DNA of 64,000 nucleotides from Leuctra nigra. Its lineage: Eukaryota; Arthropoda; Insecta; Plecoptera; Leuctridae. Of the stretch, positions 11,936-22,227 are shown piece after piece. Each line of letters opens with the position of its first letter. Position 1 is the stretch's first letter. The DNA is taken from the NCBI GenBank assembly GCA_934045905.1, contig OW203765.1:19035409-19099408 (forward strand). Direction: 5' to 3'. Below the pieces are notes generated by a model, which did no database searches, was not told where the DNA came from, and worked only from the letters and a program-made list of their open reading frames with translations. The position numbers and the translations under genes are program-made.

Positions 11936-12162
11936 AGGTGGATTCACACGGCCGTTCCAAACTTCGAGTTTGGAACTCAAGTTTGCCAAAGTTTTGAATC
12001 GCCGTTCCAAAAACTCCCTTGTGAACTATAAAAGTTTGAAACTCAATCCTCACAGTTCGAATCTTTTCATAGTTCACACGAAGGTTTTTGGAACGGTGAT
12101 TCGGAACTTCGGCAAACTTGAGTTTCAAACTCGAAGTTTGGAACGGCGGTGTGAATCCACCT
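11936..12162. mobile_element. PIF/Harbinger-like MITE
   Basis: A 227-bp, nearly full-length palindrome with ends AGGTGGATTCACAC and its complement, flanked by TAA on both sides (11933-11935 and 12163-12165). The TWA duplication fits PIF/Harbinger MITEs. Confidence 0.65.
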
Positions 12163-12667
12163 TAAGCCTACACTTTCTAAATATCTACACAAATTAGCTC
12201 CAAGAAATAATAGAATTAGTTTTCAGGATGGGCAATGACAAAAAGACACATCAATTCTTTTAGTAAAAATATATTTTATATTCATTAGGAAGCAATTTTA
12301 TAATCATTTTGTCATAGTTTCATAACAGATATCATCTTCAAATATCTTGAAATATAAAAGTCGCCAAAAGAACTTACGAACGACGATAAAACATACGCCG
12401 CTTCGAACATGTTGCAATAGGTGTGGTTTATATACATAATAAGCATGATAAGATTCGAGTAATAATATAATAGTACCTACATCAGTCGTGACCAAATGCA
12501 ATACTGCCAAAACATTAGGTACCTATATAGCACATTAAACATACTCCCCTCCAAGACAATAATACAGTGACTCGATCATTGGCCTTCACAATATTCAACT
12601 GTACATGCAGCAAAAATGTTCTACAGAATTTGAAATAATAAGCCTGAGCAATAACAGTTGTAACGTA

Positions 12668-12800
12668 TGGCGTTTACGACTGGCTGCACTGGGCCACACT
12701 AGGTTTGCACTCGGTTTGATATTTACATTGAGTTTTGTTTGGTGACATCACTTCAGTGCAAACCCTAGAGCAACACCAGTGCGGCCAGTCGAAAACGCCA
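12668..12800. repeat. Short inverted-repeat element
   Basis: Ends TGGCGTTTACGACTGGC and GCCAGTCGAAAACGCCA pair, and the core (TTGAGTTTT, GGTGACATCACTTCAGTGCA) matches the element at 21128-21231. The two are copies of one MITE family of about 105-135 bp. No clear target duplication. Confidence 0.5.
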
Positions 12801-12837
12801 TTATAAAATTGTCGAAAGAGAAGAATTGATTGCAAGT

Positions 12838-13215
12838 GAGCTTGACATTGAAGAGTATTTTATTGATTTTTAATTTTTTATCAATATCTTTTACCAATGT
12901 ATTAATTGTTAATAAAATGAGATACCTAATGTAGGAATCTTCAGAACTATTCAATGAAAATAAATTGATATTTTGGAAAAGGGTTATTGCCTGAAAATTA
13001 GTAAAAATATGGCACTAAACGTCTGCAGGACAAAAGAAAACATCAGTCGTGACCATCATCAACATTATTCATGAGTCGTGAACATTAAAAGAAATATGAA
13101 ATTATTTTCATTGAATAGTTCTGAAGACTCATACATTGCCTTATTTTTATTAACAATTACCTACACTGGTAAAAGATATTGATAATCAATTAAACAACTT
13201 TTCAAGGTCAAGCTA
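12838..13215. repeat. Diverged inverted repeat (foldback, about 380 bp)
   Basis: The left arm contains TCTTCAGAACTATTCAATG and ACCAATGTATTAATTG; the right arm carries their diverged complements (CATTGAATAGTTCTGAAG, CAATTACCTACACTGG). It looks like an old foldback transposon. No protein. Confidence 0.5.
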
Positions 13216-14480
13216 ATAAGTAATAACATTTAGGGGGAGGATCAATCACTAAACCACCATTGCTAAGGTCGGCCAAAAAGACAGTATAGATAGGAATCCT
13301 TCCAATGAACTATTTAGATTTTAAGATAGTAGATAGGTATTTATCATTCAGAAGGAATTTACGAGAATGTGTTCTGTTAAATGTTCTGTTGTAAGAATGC
13401 AAATAAAAAGAGAGAATTTTATAATGGAAAAGTCAATTTGCAGAATGTAAATTAAGTTATTGCTCAAAGCTTTAATAGCTAAAATTGTAGAGAGGTTGAA
13501 GTTTTGTTGCATTCTACATTGTATTGAGAGTAGTGACAAATTAATGAAGTATCCAACCGTTTCAAACTCTGTTTACATTTTTGAATACATGTACGCAAGC
13601 AAAGCGATATGGTTGAAATTTAATTTGGTGTGTAGAAATCTCATGGATTAACTCGATAGTACGTGACATCGCCTCCCGATAGGCTGATAGCACATATCAC
13701 GTGACTTATGCGATGGGAGGCATTGCTGAGCAAAATGGGTATTTGAGCATCGTAAGTGTTGGAAAGTAAACAAAACTGAGAAAGTACGTAGGTAGGCAGT
13801 AGATTAAATTAGTATTTAAGGCATGTCATTTTCAGTGGATATCTTAGCTTCCTTTAAAAATGCATTCATTCACATGTACGTTAGTAATGAAAGTGAATTT
13901 AGAACGACTCAAGTATCCATTTGCCCACATATTATACAATAAACACAGCAACATTGGGTATTTACACACACGTTGACACAACATCATGTTGCTACTCTGA
14001 TTTGCCAGACAAAATGTGGCAATTTTTAACACTTTTGGAGGGGAAAACAACTCTAGCAAGACTCCACATCGGGAGCCATTTTGTCCTCTTCTGTCATGTC
14101 CAATATTCTCATCGCTACTCTGTAACCCAAATGTCATGTGATCACTCTTAGTGAGAGGAGTTGAGAAGTTGCTGAATAGACTAAGTGATCATTTTGCAAT
14201 TACAAATAAAGTTTTGAAATGTATTAATAATAAAAAAATTTAGTATGTAGGTAGGTACTTGTATTTCTTATTAATAATTAAAATATTTATAGCAAAGTAC
14301 CATAGCATAAATGCTCATGTACGTTTGCAGCATAGTTTGTGTCATCATGTGTACTAGTTGAATTGTACTACTATTGTGAAAGATAGCGCTTGTGCTAAAT
14401 AAAACAAATATTATTTTATTACCTATTTATTTATTTTATTTTAGTATTAGAGTTTATTTTATTTTTTAAAAACTGTTTAG
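13216..14480. other. Intergenic stretch, no gene seen
   Basis: AT-rich sequence. A small palindromic stretch at about 13668-13722 (CGCCTCCCGAT with ATGGGAGGC) is the only structure seen. Overlapping open frames at 13844-14151 occur on both strands and resemble no family known to me. Confidence 0.35.
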
Positions 14481-14735
14481 GTAATGGTGTTTTGCAAACA
14501 AAATGTTAATGAACATTCAAATGTTGTTTTTGGGGTGATCTACGCGTCGCATACTATAGAAATGAAGAATGAATTTCATCAAGTCATCGAGGATCATCAT
14601 GAATTTGAGTTACAGAACAGGGATCTTCACCCATCAAGTCAAGATTATTCTGTGGCCCCCAGATTCTGTTTTATAAGCGAAGAACCATTGGCAAGCCATT
14701 TTAAAAGGAAACATAATTTACACGTTTTTCACTAA
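14481..14735 (+). CDS. Possible terminal exon of an unidentified plus-strand gene
   Basis: An AG acceptor after a T-rich tract (ends 14480) opens a frame through TAA at 14733-14735. The peptide is rich in His and Glu and ends in a segment with CFISEEPLASHFKRKHNLH, which resembles part of a C2H2 finger. An AATAAA follows at 14787-14792. It could be an alternative 3' exon of the zinc-finger gene or part of another gene; nothing upstream within 4 kb could be joined to it. Function unknown. Confidence 0.3.
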   Translation, partial: VMVFCKQNVNEHSNVVFGVIYASHTIEMKNEFHQVIEDHHEFELQNRDLHPSSQDYSVAPRFCFISEEPLASHFKRKHNLHVFH

Positions 14736-14840
14736 GAATATTGAAGGAAATAGACGATATGTACCTACTTTATTGTTTGAAGTAAAAATAAAGACAAATC
14801 ACAAGTACATTGAAATAAATAGAAACAATCACAAGAAGAG

Positions 14841-14846
14841 TTTATT
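14841..14846 (-). terminator. Poly(A) signal for DCN1-like 3
   Basis: TTTATT on the plus strand gives AATAAA on the minus strand about 310 bases after the stop at 15153. It faces a plus-strand AATAAA at 14787-14792, so two transcripts may converge here. Confidence 0.45.
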
Positions 14847-15152
14847 AATTTGATGCTGTAAATGATTACAGATCAATGAAAAGATAAGCATTGCTGGCAC
14901 GGATGTCACCAAAACCTAATAGTAGTACCATAAATTCAGTCAGGTCTCAATTGCTTTAGCTTTGTAAACCGATCATTTTTCCAATTTATCGAGTTGCAGA
15001 AAGCTGACCAGGTTGCAGTATATTAAATCAAAATATTACAGAGATGTAGTTTTAGTGTCATAAAAAATTATAAATAATTACCCAGACGAAACGAGGATTC
15101 GGTTCTCGCCACAAATAAAACCAACTCGAATGGCCGCCGCAGAATAACCTGA

Positions 15153-18100
15153 CTATTCATACTCGTCGCGGCACACCTCGTCTTTGGATATATTCTGGTT
15201 GGTCTTGTCGTTCTCGAACTCCACAAAGTCGTCGAAGAGGCTGGGCCATGCCTCCGTATCGTCGTACGTCGACAGGCTGAGGTCCGAACCCACGCTCTCC
15301 GAGAAGTTGAGAAACATGTTCCACGTGTCCTTGGGGATCCCGCGCACGTGCGGATGCTTCTCCAGGAACTGGAGCCACCGTTCCAGGATGGGAGGCTCTC
15401 GGATGGTGAACACCAGGCGCCACAGGCACACCTGGAATAAGAAATAACACATGTCTTGGGGTATTCATCGTTTGCATGAGTCATCCATTGAGTCATCTTG
15501 ATCACACCATTCAGAATTGTTGTGATTCTGTTTTGGTGATATTTGATAATAATGGTTACCTGGGCAATTGTACGCTCCGGAGAAATCTTAAATATGAAGC
15601 GGAATCACTTACTACAAAAATACATTGATTTACCTCCATTTAAATAAACTAAATCTGACCCATCAAAATCCAGCTAAAAGTTCGTCCTTGGAGGAAACAT
15701 AATTTTTTTGAATTGCTGATATAAAACAAAAGAAGTTCGTGCAAGCAAAAGTATGCTTTCCAATTTGGTAAACCTGAATTGTTGTGCTTCTTAGTAAAGA
15801 CAACTTAACTTAAAACATAATTAGTAATGCCACTCCCAAGAAATTGAGCCTTTTCATGATGTTAAAATAAAATGAAAAAGTAAAGTGTACACTTTTCCAT
15901 AAAAGATCTCTGATCCATCCTGCCAATGCTAATGTTTGTAGCTGAAAACTATTCAGAATGCACACCTGTGACACTATTTTATACATGAAACTACAAATAG
16001 TAGGTAAATGAGTTGGTAAATGAGTTGGGGGCTAACAGTCACAGATACCTACATGCAACACCATCATCATTGATAGGAACTCATTTTGATTCGATCAGTC
16101 AAGTTAGAAACCAATAGGCAGTGTTGGGTAAGTTCCTTTTGAAAAGGAACTAGTTCCAGTTCCAAGTTCCTCGCCGAAAAAAGGAACTAGTTCCAGTTCC
16201 AGTTCCTTAAAAAATGAAAGGAACTATTCCGTTCCTAGTTCCTTTATAAAAGGAACTTAGTTCCTTTTAGTTCCTTTTTAAAGAAAGGTGTAATTTTAAT
16301 TGGAATTGGAATTTTTTAATTGGAACACTCGAAATACACATTATTTTCTCCCAAAAAGAAAAATTTTCTCCGATTTTTAAATGGTAAAATATTTTTGTTT
16401 GCTCTTGCTGCCATATTTCATTCACTGAACCACAGCAGATTCGAAAAGATTATAAGAGAGATAAGAAGATTCGTAAAACTAAAAATTCAATGGCGATGTG
16501 ATGTGTCCTACACAGTGATCGGAAAGGAAATGTGAGGAAGGAAACAAAGTAAAAGCTAAAAAGACGACGATCTGAAATCTGAAATCTGTGTTCTTGCGCA
16601 CTGCACTTGTTCACGAGTCATTGGTCATTACTAGGAATTGAGTTCTTTGGTCTGAAGGGTGTGGCCACGCGACTACAGGTAGATAGATGTCCATTGTATT
16701 AGGGTAGGAATTATTTTTTGAGTTATTTTTAGATGCCAAATAGCTAGGAGGACTTCTGACAGAATTAAAAAAATATGTGGCTTCTATGCAGTTTTTTGGA
16801 GTAAAAGTACAGTCAAAATTAAAAAAAGGAACTTAGCAAAAATCGTTACAGTTCCTCAAAAAAAGGAACTAAACCGTTCCATAGTTCCTCCCAAGAAAAA
16901 AGGAACTAAGACGTTCCATAGTGCCTAAGAAAAGGAACTAGTTCCTAGGAACGGAACTATTTCGTTCCGTTCCTACCCAACACTGCCAATAGGTATGTTT
17001 TTAAGTTGAGCTATTTCTGGAAGAAAGAAATGAAAGAAACGGTTAAATGAAATAAAATGACCTAAATGAAATCAGAGATCAACTAACTGATGAGTTATCA
17101 TAGAATAGAATACTTTGGACGGTGCCTACAAATATTGTCCGAGAATTTGAATAATAGGTAGGTACCGATGTTCATTTGTTGAGTGTAGGTACACTAAAAC
17201 CAATAAAAATTGGTATTCGAAAAGAAGAGGATTGGCTGCTGGTAAGGTTCCTTGACAATCAATCCTTGTTATTATCAATGAAATAAGAGCTCACCTACTA
17301 GAGGTAGATGATGAGTTAACACAGCCTTCATGGGATGCCATCAAACCTTAATCAGCCAATCCTTTTCTTTTCGAGTACCTACCGATTTTTATTGGTTTGA
17401 GTGTACCTAACCTAGTAGATAACTACAAAACTACATCATCAATCTTACCGCTACATCTTGCGGCAAAATCCTCTGTCCCTCCTCGGCTTCCAGTCCAAAG
17501 CGAAACGTAAAGCGGTAGAGATCTTTGAAGAGTTCCGCTTCCTTGACCAGTTCTGCTTCTATCTCAGGCAGTTTGGTTTGGATCCCTCGTATTGAGTCTA
17601 CTTTCATCTCTCGACAACCTGAGACGAATTCACAGCGGCTGAAGCGGCACATCTGGCTGGCGTCGAGTTTCCACGCCAACACGAGAACACGAAACTCATC
17701 GGGAGAGACCTGAACAGAAGAGAGAATTCCTTGCATCAAACACAGAAATACAATACTATTATTTTCAATTGATAAAATTCTGTGAAGGTTCCATTCTATA
17801 GACCACAGTCCCGTTATTCCCACTGTCTATCCTTACTAACTCTTCAACAGTGTAATGTTAAAAACCACTAACACCACCACCACAACTAAAATAAATAAAT
17901 AAATAAATAAATAAATAAATAGAACCACGTTAAGAGTCGGCTGTTCCTTAATGTTATTTCTTGGGCGTTGGGACAACATTCCTTATAAACATATCTAAAT
18001 TTTTATAAAAAAGGTTCCAAAGGTTCCACCACATTGAGTCAGAAGGCGGGTACTCCTTAGTGACTCGTGAAAACCGGCTGGCCATGCGTGCACTTCCTCC

Positions 18101-20630
18101 CCATCTTCATCCACTTTCAATCATTCCACAAAATATCCACTGATTTCTGTCTTTCCACCGTTTAAATTATTTACAATGTAAAAAATTGGTAGGTAGTACC
18201 TACACCTACTAATTATTTACAATGTACCTAGTAGGTAGGTAGGTAGGTAGTACCTACACCTACTAACTAGGAAAACGCTCTGAGTAACGCGTTGATGAGC
18301 GAGCACGGATACGCGCAACACCTCGAACCGAAATTCTGTTTATCGAAAATGTCCTTAAAAGCCAATAATTCTTGAATTTCGTCACAGACTTGTATGAAAA
18401 TCTCCAACAGTTCCTAAAATATTGGTCCCAATAATCACGCAAAGTTTTAAGTTGATCGATTGAACCTTTATGATTGAACGATTCCTTGTTAATTAACAAA
18501 AATCACAGGATCTCGTTCAAAAAATATTTAAACGGTCATATCAGTTTCATAATAATATACGTTTGAAAGTGTCTGCTCCAACAACCTTGAAGTGAAGATT
18601 CGAAGATGCCGTGAAATGTGAAATTCGAGAAATATGACAGCCAACACGCAAAATATCCGTAAACTATCAATAACTTTTGAATTTAAACACAGTTTAGTCT
18701 GAAAATTGTCAAAATACATATAATCTTGGACCCGATGACCATGCAAATTTTTAAGTTGATCGGTCAAATGGTTCTGGTTTAAATTTCAAAAAGCAATAAA
18801 ATATTTTTTAAAATTTTAACCAATGGATTTAGCTGAAAATTTGTAAAATAAGAGACAATGTTGGTCTTAATGGTATAAGGTTGATCACATTTGTCGAAGA
18901 CCATTTTCATTTTTCAGCCTATCAGGAGATAATAATAATAATAATCCATCCCTGGTTCCAATTCAATGTTTATTTAAATTTTAACCAATCAATGGATTTC
19001 AAAAAACAATAGGGTCTGCAAACAAAAAAGGTTGTCTCTACATATTGTGTGCAAAATTTCAGATCGATCGGTGAAACGGTGCAACATCTATTGCTCCAGT
19101 TAGCTGACAAAAACAAAAACAAAACAAAAAAAAAAAACAGAGGTCCGTGTCAAAAGAGTCAAAAGGAGTCGCTCGCTCAATTATTTACAATGTGAAAAAT
19201 TAGTAGGTAGTACCTACCTAGCTAATTTATTGAGTCAACAAAGAGTAGTAGACGAAAATCTAAATACACAGAGGACGATGGAAAGATGATTGGGAGGATC
19301 AAATGGAGGTTGAGATGCAAGAAACGGAAGTAAAACAATGACCAGAAATAGGTTAAGTGAAAGGTGAAAAAATAGGGACATTCCTACCTTTGCATCGATT
19401 CTTCTCACACATATTTTTTTACTTTCAAATATTTTGAAAGGTTTATAAGTAACTAGGTACCTACCTAATGATGAAATTTAGGAAATATTATCTACAGAAT
19501 TTATGGCAGGGTACCTATAGCCTAGTATTACGTGATAGCTTTGAATTAGATCATTGTGGTGATATCACTTGACTTACGACACAAACTGAAATCATAGATT
19601 GTGTAGGTCCTACTTATTGTAGTTGAAAAAGACTACAAAGTAAAATACTAATGAGTTATTGTTCCCACAGTACCTATCAGACAGAGCACGGAACCAGTCA
19701 TTAAGATAAGATATGAGTATAAAGGGGAAGCCATTGTGTTAATTAGCATTGACTGTTGTTATATACCAACTTATTTTGTTGTAAGAAACCAGCCAGGAGG
19801 TCAACTCTTGAGCACTATAGTTTTAAATTACAATTCCCGGACATTTTGATGTTGAAAATGTTAAAATTTAAAGAGGGCATCCATAAATTACGTCCATGAT
19901 TACAGGGGGGGGGGGGGAGGGGGGGCTGTAAGGAGGTGTGTGTTGACATAAGATACAATCATCTTCATCAATACGAAGATCGCATACCTAAACATGCTTA
20001 AAACTCCTTTTATTTGAAGTTCTATAGATCAAGATCAGAGTAAAATTCTCTCGGAGATCAAATCTCACAACGATTCTTCTTCATTCCAAGTGCTTACAAA
20101 GTGACCTGCACTCTAGTTTCATAACAATGCAAAACACACACCATGCATATTGTGACTAACTTCATCAGACTGTAACTTAAGTTCATCTCGTAATACTTAC
20201 TTGCAAGTCCGCGCAGAGTCTTTCTATGCCATCGGGAAGTATTGCATCTTCACACGGATCTTTGTACAAGTCGAAGAGTGCGCTAAGTTTCGCCTCGCTC
20301 GGCTCCCGAGTTTTCACTTCTGTCACGGAGCGTTGGATCCGCGGATAGAACGGGCGCTTTAGACTGCCGCAGTTGTCCGAGCCGAGAGCCTTACTATTTC
20401 CGTTGCTGCTAATCTGAGCGTCTACAACTTCTTCAGAGAGCATGCCTCGCCGCTCCATTAGATCTAGACACAAAGAAAGAAAAACTTATTGTATCCACCT
20501 CCATTCTATCTGAATCTATTGATTTGTGTATCAATATTTACATACCTTCTTTGTCCTTGTCTATAGTGACAGGAACAATATTCGGCTCTGTAGGCAGTGG
20601 CTCCTTGAAACATAAACAACAGTTGCCCAT
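15153..20630 (-). CDS. DCUN1D3: DCN1-like protein 3 (neddylation co-E3 for cullins)
   Basis: Four coding exons: 20630-20546, 20463-20201, 17709-17449 and 15431-15153, all GT-AG with matching phases, giving 295 residues (human protein 304). The start MGNCCLCF is a classic N-myristoylation (Gly2) plus palmitoylation signal. This marks the DCUN1D3 branch, which is membrane-targeted, among DCN1-like proteins. The PONY/DCUN1 domain runs from about residue 81 (EAKLSALFDLY) to about 280. It includes the conserved potentiating-neddylation patch around IPKDTWNMFLNF and AWPSLFDDFVEFE, which contacts the cullin WHB domain. Family role: promotes transfer of NEDD8 from UBE2M/UBE2F to cullins. An acceptor AG just before 20676 shows that an upstream noncoding exon exists. 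Introns hold a hAT element, a Tc1-like MITE and a Helitron-like repeat. Identification is firm. Confidence 0.93.
16119..16985. mobile_element. Non-autonomous hAT element with GGAACTAGTTCC subterminal repeats
   Basis: An 867-bp element. The terminal repeats CAGTGTTGGGTA and TACCCAACACTG are flanked by a perfect 8-bp duplication CCAATAGG (16111-16118 and 16986-16993). Both ends are packed with the self-complementary word GGAACTAGTTCC and its halves (GGAACT, AGTTCC, CGTTCC). The interior is unique and has no transposase. It lies in intron 3 of DCUN1D3. Confidence 0.85.
17192..17403. mobile_element. Tc1/mariner-type MITE (TA duplication)
   Basis: Inverted termini CACTAAAACCAATAAAAATT and complement, flanked by TA (17190-17191 and 17404-17405). 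The interior, with TCAATCCTTGTTATTATCAA, is shared with copies at 21733-21942, 41657-41825, 52024-52212 and 53610-53938. Confidence 0.6.
17888..17921. repeat. AAAT microsatellite
   Basis: A run of about eight AAAT/AATA units in intron 2 of DCUN1D3. GTAGGTA/TACCTAC short repeats follow at about 18186-18265. Confidence 0.6.
18267..19181 (-). mobile_element. Helitron-like dispersed repeat, minus orientation
   Basis: Reverse-oriented copy of the family at 25131-26042. Its 5' end (ATTGAGCGAGC) is at 19181. Its 3' end, CTAG followed by T, is at 18267, with the AACGC/GCGTT hairpin just before it. It has no coding capacity and lies in DCUN1D3 intron 2. Confidence 0.55.
19906..19928. repeat. Poly-G tract
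   Basis: A broken run of about 20 G residues in DCUN1D3 intron 2. It is one of a dozen long G/C homopolymers in the window. Confidence 0.6.
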
Positions 20631-21127
20631 TGGGTGCCGTTGGACGGTCCCACAGTCAACTTCGCTGTAGACTCGACTAGAAAAGATATTAGAATAACTT
20701 ATCACGAGATAAAAGTGATCAATTTTGTCTTGGATTATTGAGTCTTTTATGATTCTGTCAACCTCCTCTAGGCTACATAATAGATGTCAAGGTTAATTAA
20801 CATACCATTGAATACGATGAGGTGGAGAAGTTACGGATGATATTCCCACAACATACAAAACTAAGTTTATCACGGCGAGATCACTGAATATAGAGAATAA
20901 TTATAGTAATATTATTATTTATTGTAGGCTAATCTCTTCTCATCCGCCATCATGACAGTTCTACTAGTAACTTAATCCTTACAATGTTGGTAGTTGGGTT
21001 TGGATGAATATTCTAAACTTTTCTGTTGGCAGCATTGAGGTAAACTGATTGTGATTGGTTGACGGATTTGGAGATAAAATTTGAATCACAAAACAAAAAC
21101 TACAAAAATTTAAATTTTACAACAGCG

Positions 21128-21231
21128 TTTTCCACTGGCCGCTCTAGTTCTGCACTTAGTTTGAAATTTGAATTGAGTTTTTTATGGTGATATCATTTCA
21201 GTGCAGCCCTACAAGTGCGGCCAGTGGAAAT
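21128..21231. repeat. Short inverted-repeat element, same family as 12668-12800
   Basis: Ends TTTTCCACTGGCCGC and GCGGCCAGTGGAAA pair around a core with TTGAGTTTT and GGTGATATCATTTCAGTGCA. It lies between DCUN1D3 and YARS2. Confidence 0.5.
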
Positions 21232-21315
21232 AATAACATTAATATTAAACAACATATTTTTAACTTCATGATAATACCTACTTTTGCAAAGAAAAGAAAG
21301 TTAAAACTTTTATTA

Positions 21316-21466
21316 AGGTACGTTTACAGCTCGGCGTTCGTTCGGCGCTCGCCGTTGAGCCTTCTGATTGGCCAACGCCGAGCGCTGGCGTTCAAGGTCA
21401 AAGATAAACCATGTTCATCTTTCAGCGCTAGCGCCGAGCGTTGAACTACAAGCTGTAAACGTACCT
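21316..21466. mobile_element. PIF/Harbinger-like MITE
   Basis: A 151-bp palindromic element with ends AGGTACGTTTACAGCT, flanked by TTA (21313-21315 and 21467-21469). It contains GC-rich inner repeats built on GCGCTCGGCG. It lies in the gap between DCUN1D3 and YARS2. Confidence 0.65.
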
Positions 21467-21732
21467 TTAGAAGCACATGAAAATGGCGCCTAGTACATCA
21501 GAATGTCTGTGGATACTGGAAATTCCCAAAAGACCGAAAAATTAAGAAAATTCTCAAAAATAATATTATAAGCATTTGTATGGTTTGTTTGAAATTTTCA
21601 GAGGAAAGTGAATGCTTTGCCTATTACTTTTATATTCAGCATTTCAGCAAATTTCTGCAGATCCCAATTTGTGCCTGCACTAAGTATTGTTGTGGAGAGG
21701 ATACCTTTTGGAAGTAATTTTCTCTTTAGGTA

Positions 21733-21942
21733 CACTCGGCCAAACAAAAATTAAACGTTGACCAAATTTGAATGACTGCTGGACATGTCCCATAACCAAT
21801 CAAAGCTTGTTATTATCATTGAAATGTGAGCTCACAGCTACAAGAGTGAGACAATGAGATCGCTTAGACTGACTTCTGATGGTGCGATCTTACATTTATC
21901 AGCTTAGATTTATTGAACGTTCAATTTTTGTTTGGCCAAGTG
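21733..21942. mobile_element. Tc1/mariner-type MITE, best-preserved copy
   Basis: Terminal repeats CACTCGGCCAAACAAAAATT and complement are flanked by TA on both sides (21731-21732 and 21943-21944). Total length is 210 bp and there is no coding capacity. Confidence 0.65.
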
Positions 21943-22221
21943 TACATGATATCAGTCACAATTCCATGTTTTATAAAATAATTTAATAAATACCTACTAC
22001 TATGATTGGTGATAGGCAAAGCCAAAGATGTCCCTGTTCAGCATTGCCAGCATAAGCCGGCCCATGCTAGAGAGGGTTCATCTTTGCCTGTCCCCGACCA
22101 TATGTATACTATTTAGATAATGCAGCCTTGAATGTAATGCCAAATTATAATGTACAGTAAGATAAACTGGTTCTAAAAATATAGTTAGGTACCTAGTTAA
22201 TTTTCAATAAACATCTGCAAC

Positions 22222-22227
22222 TTTATT
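22222..22227 (-). terminator. Poly(A) signal overlapping the YARS2 stop codon
   Basis: The minus strand reads ACATAATAAAG, so AATAAA (22227-22222) shares two bases with the TAA stop (22228-22226). If used, the 3' UTR would be very short. Confidence 0.4.

Noticed and set aside
15068..15505. Alternative minus-strand frames over the last DCN1-like exon
   Set aside because: Only the frame ending at 15153 continues the DCUN1 domain and joins in phase.
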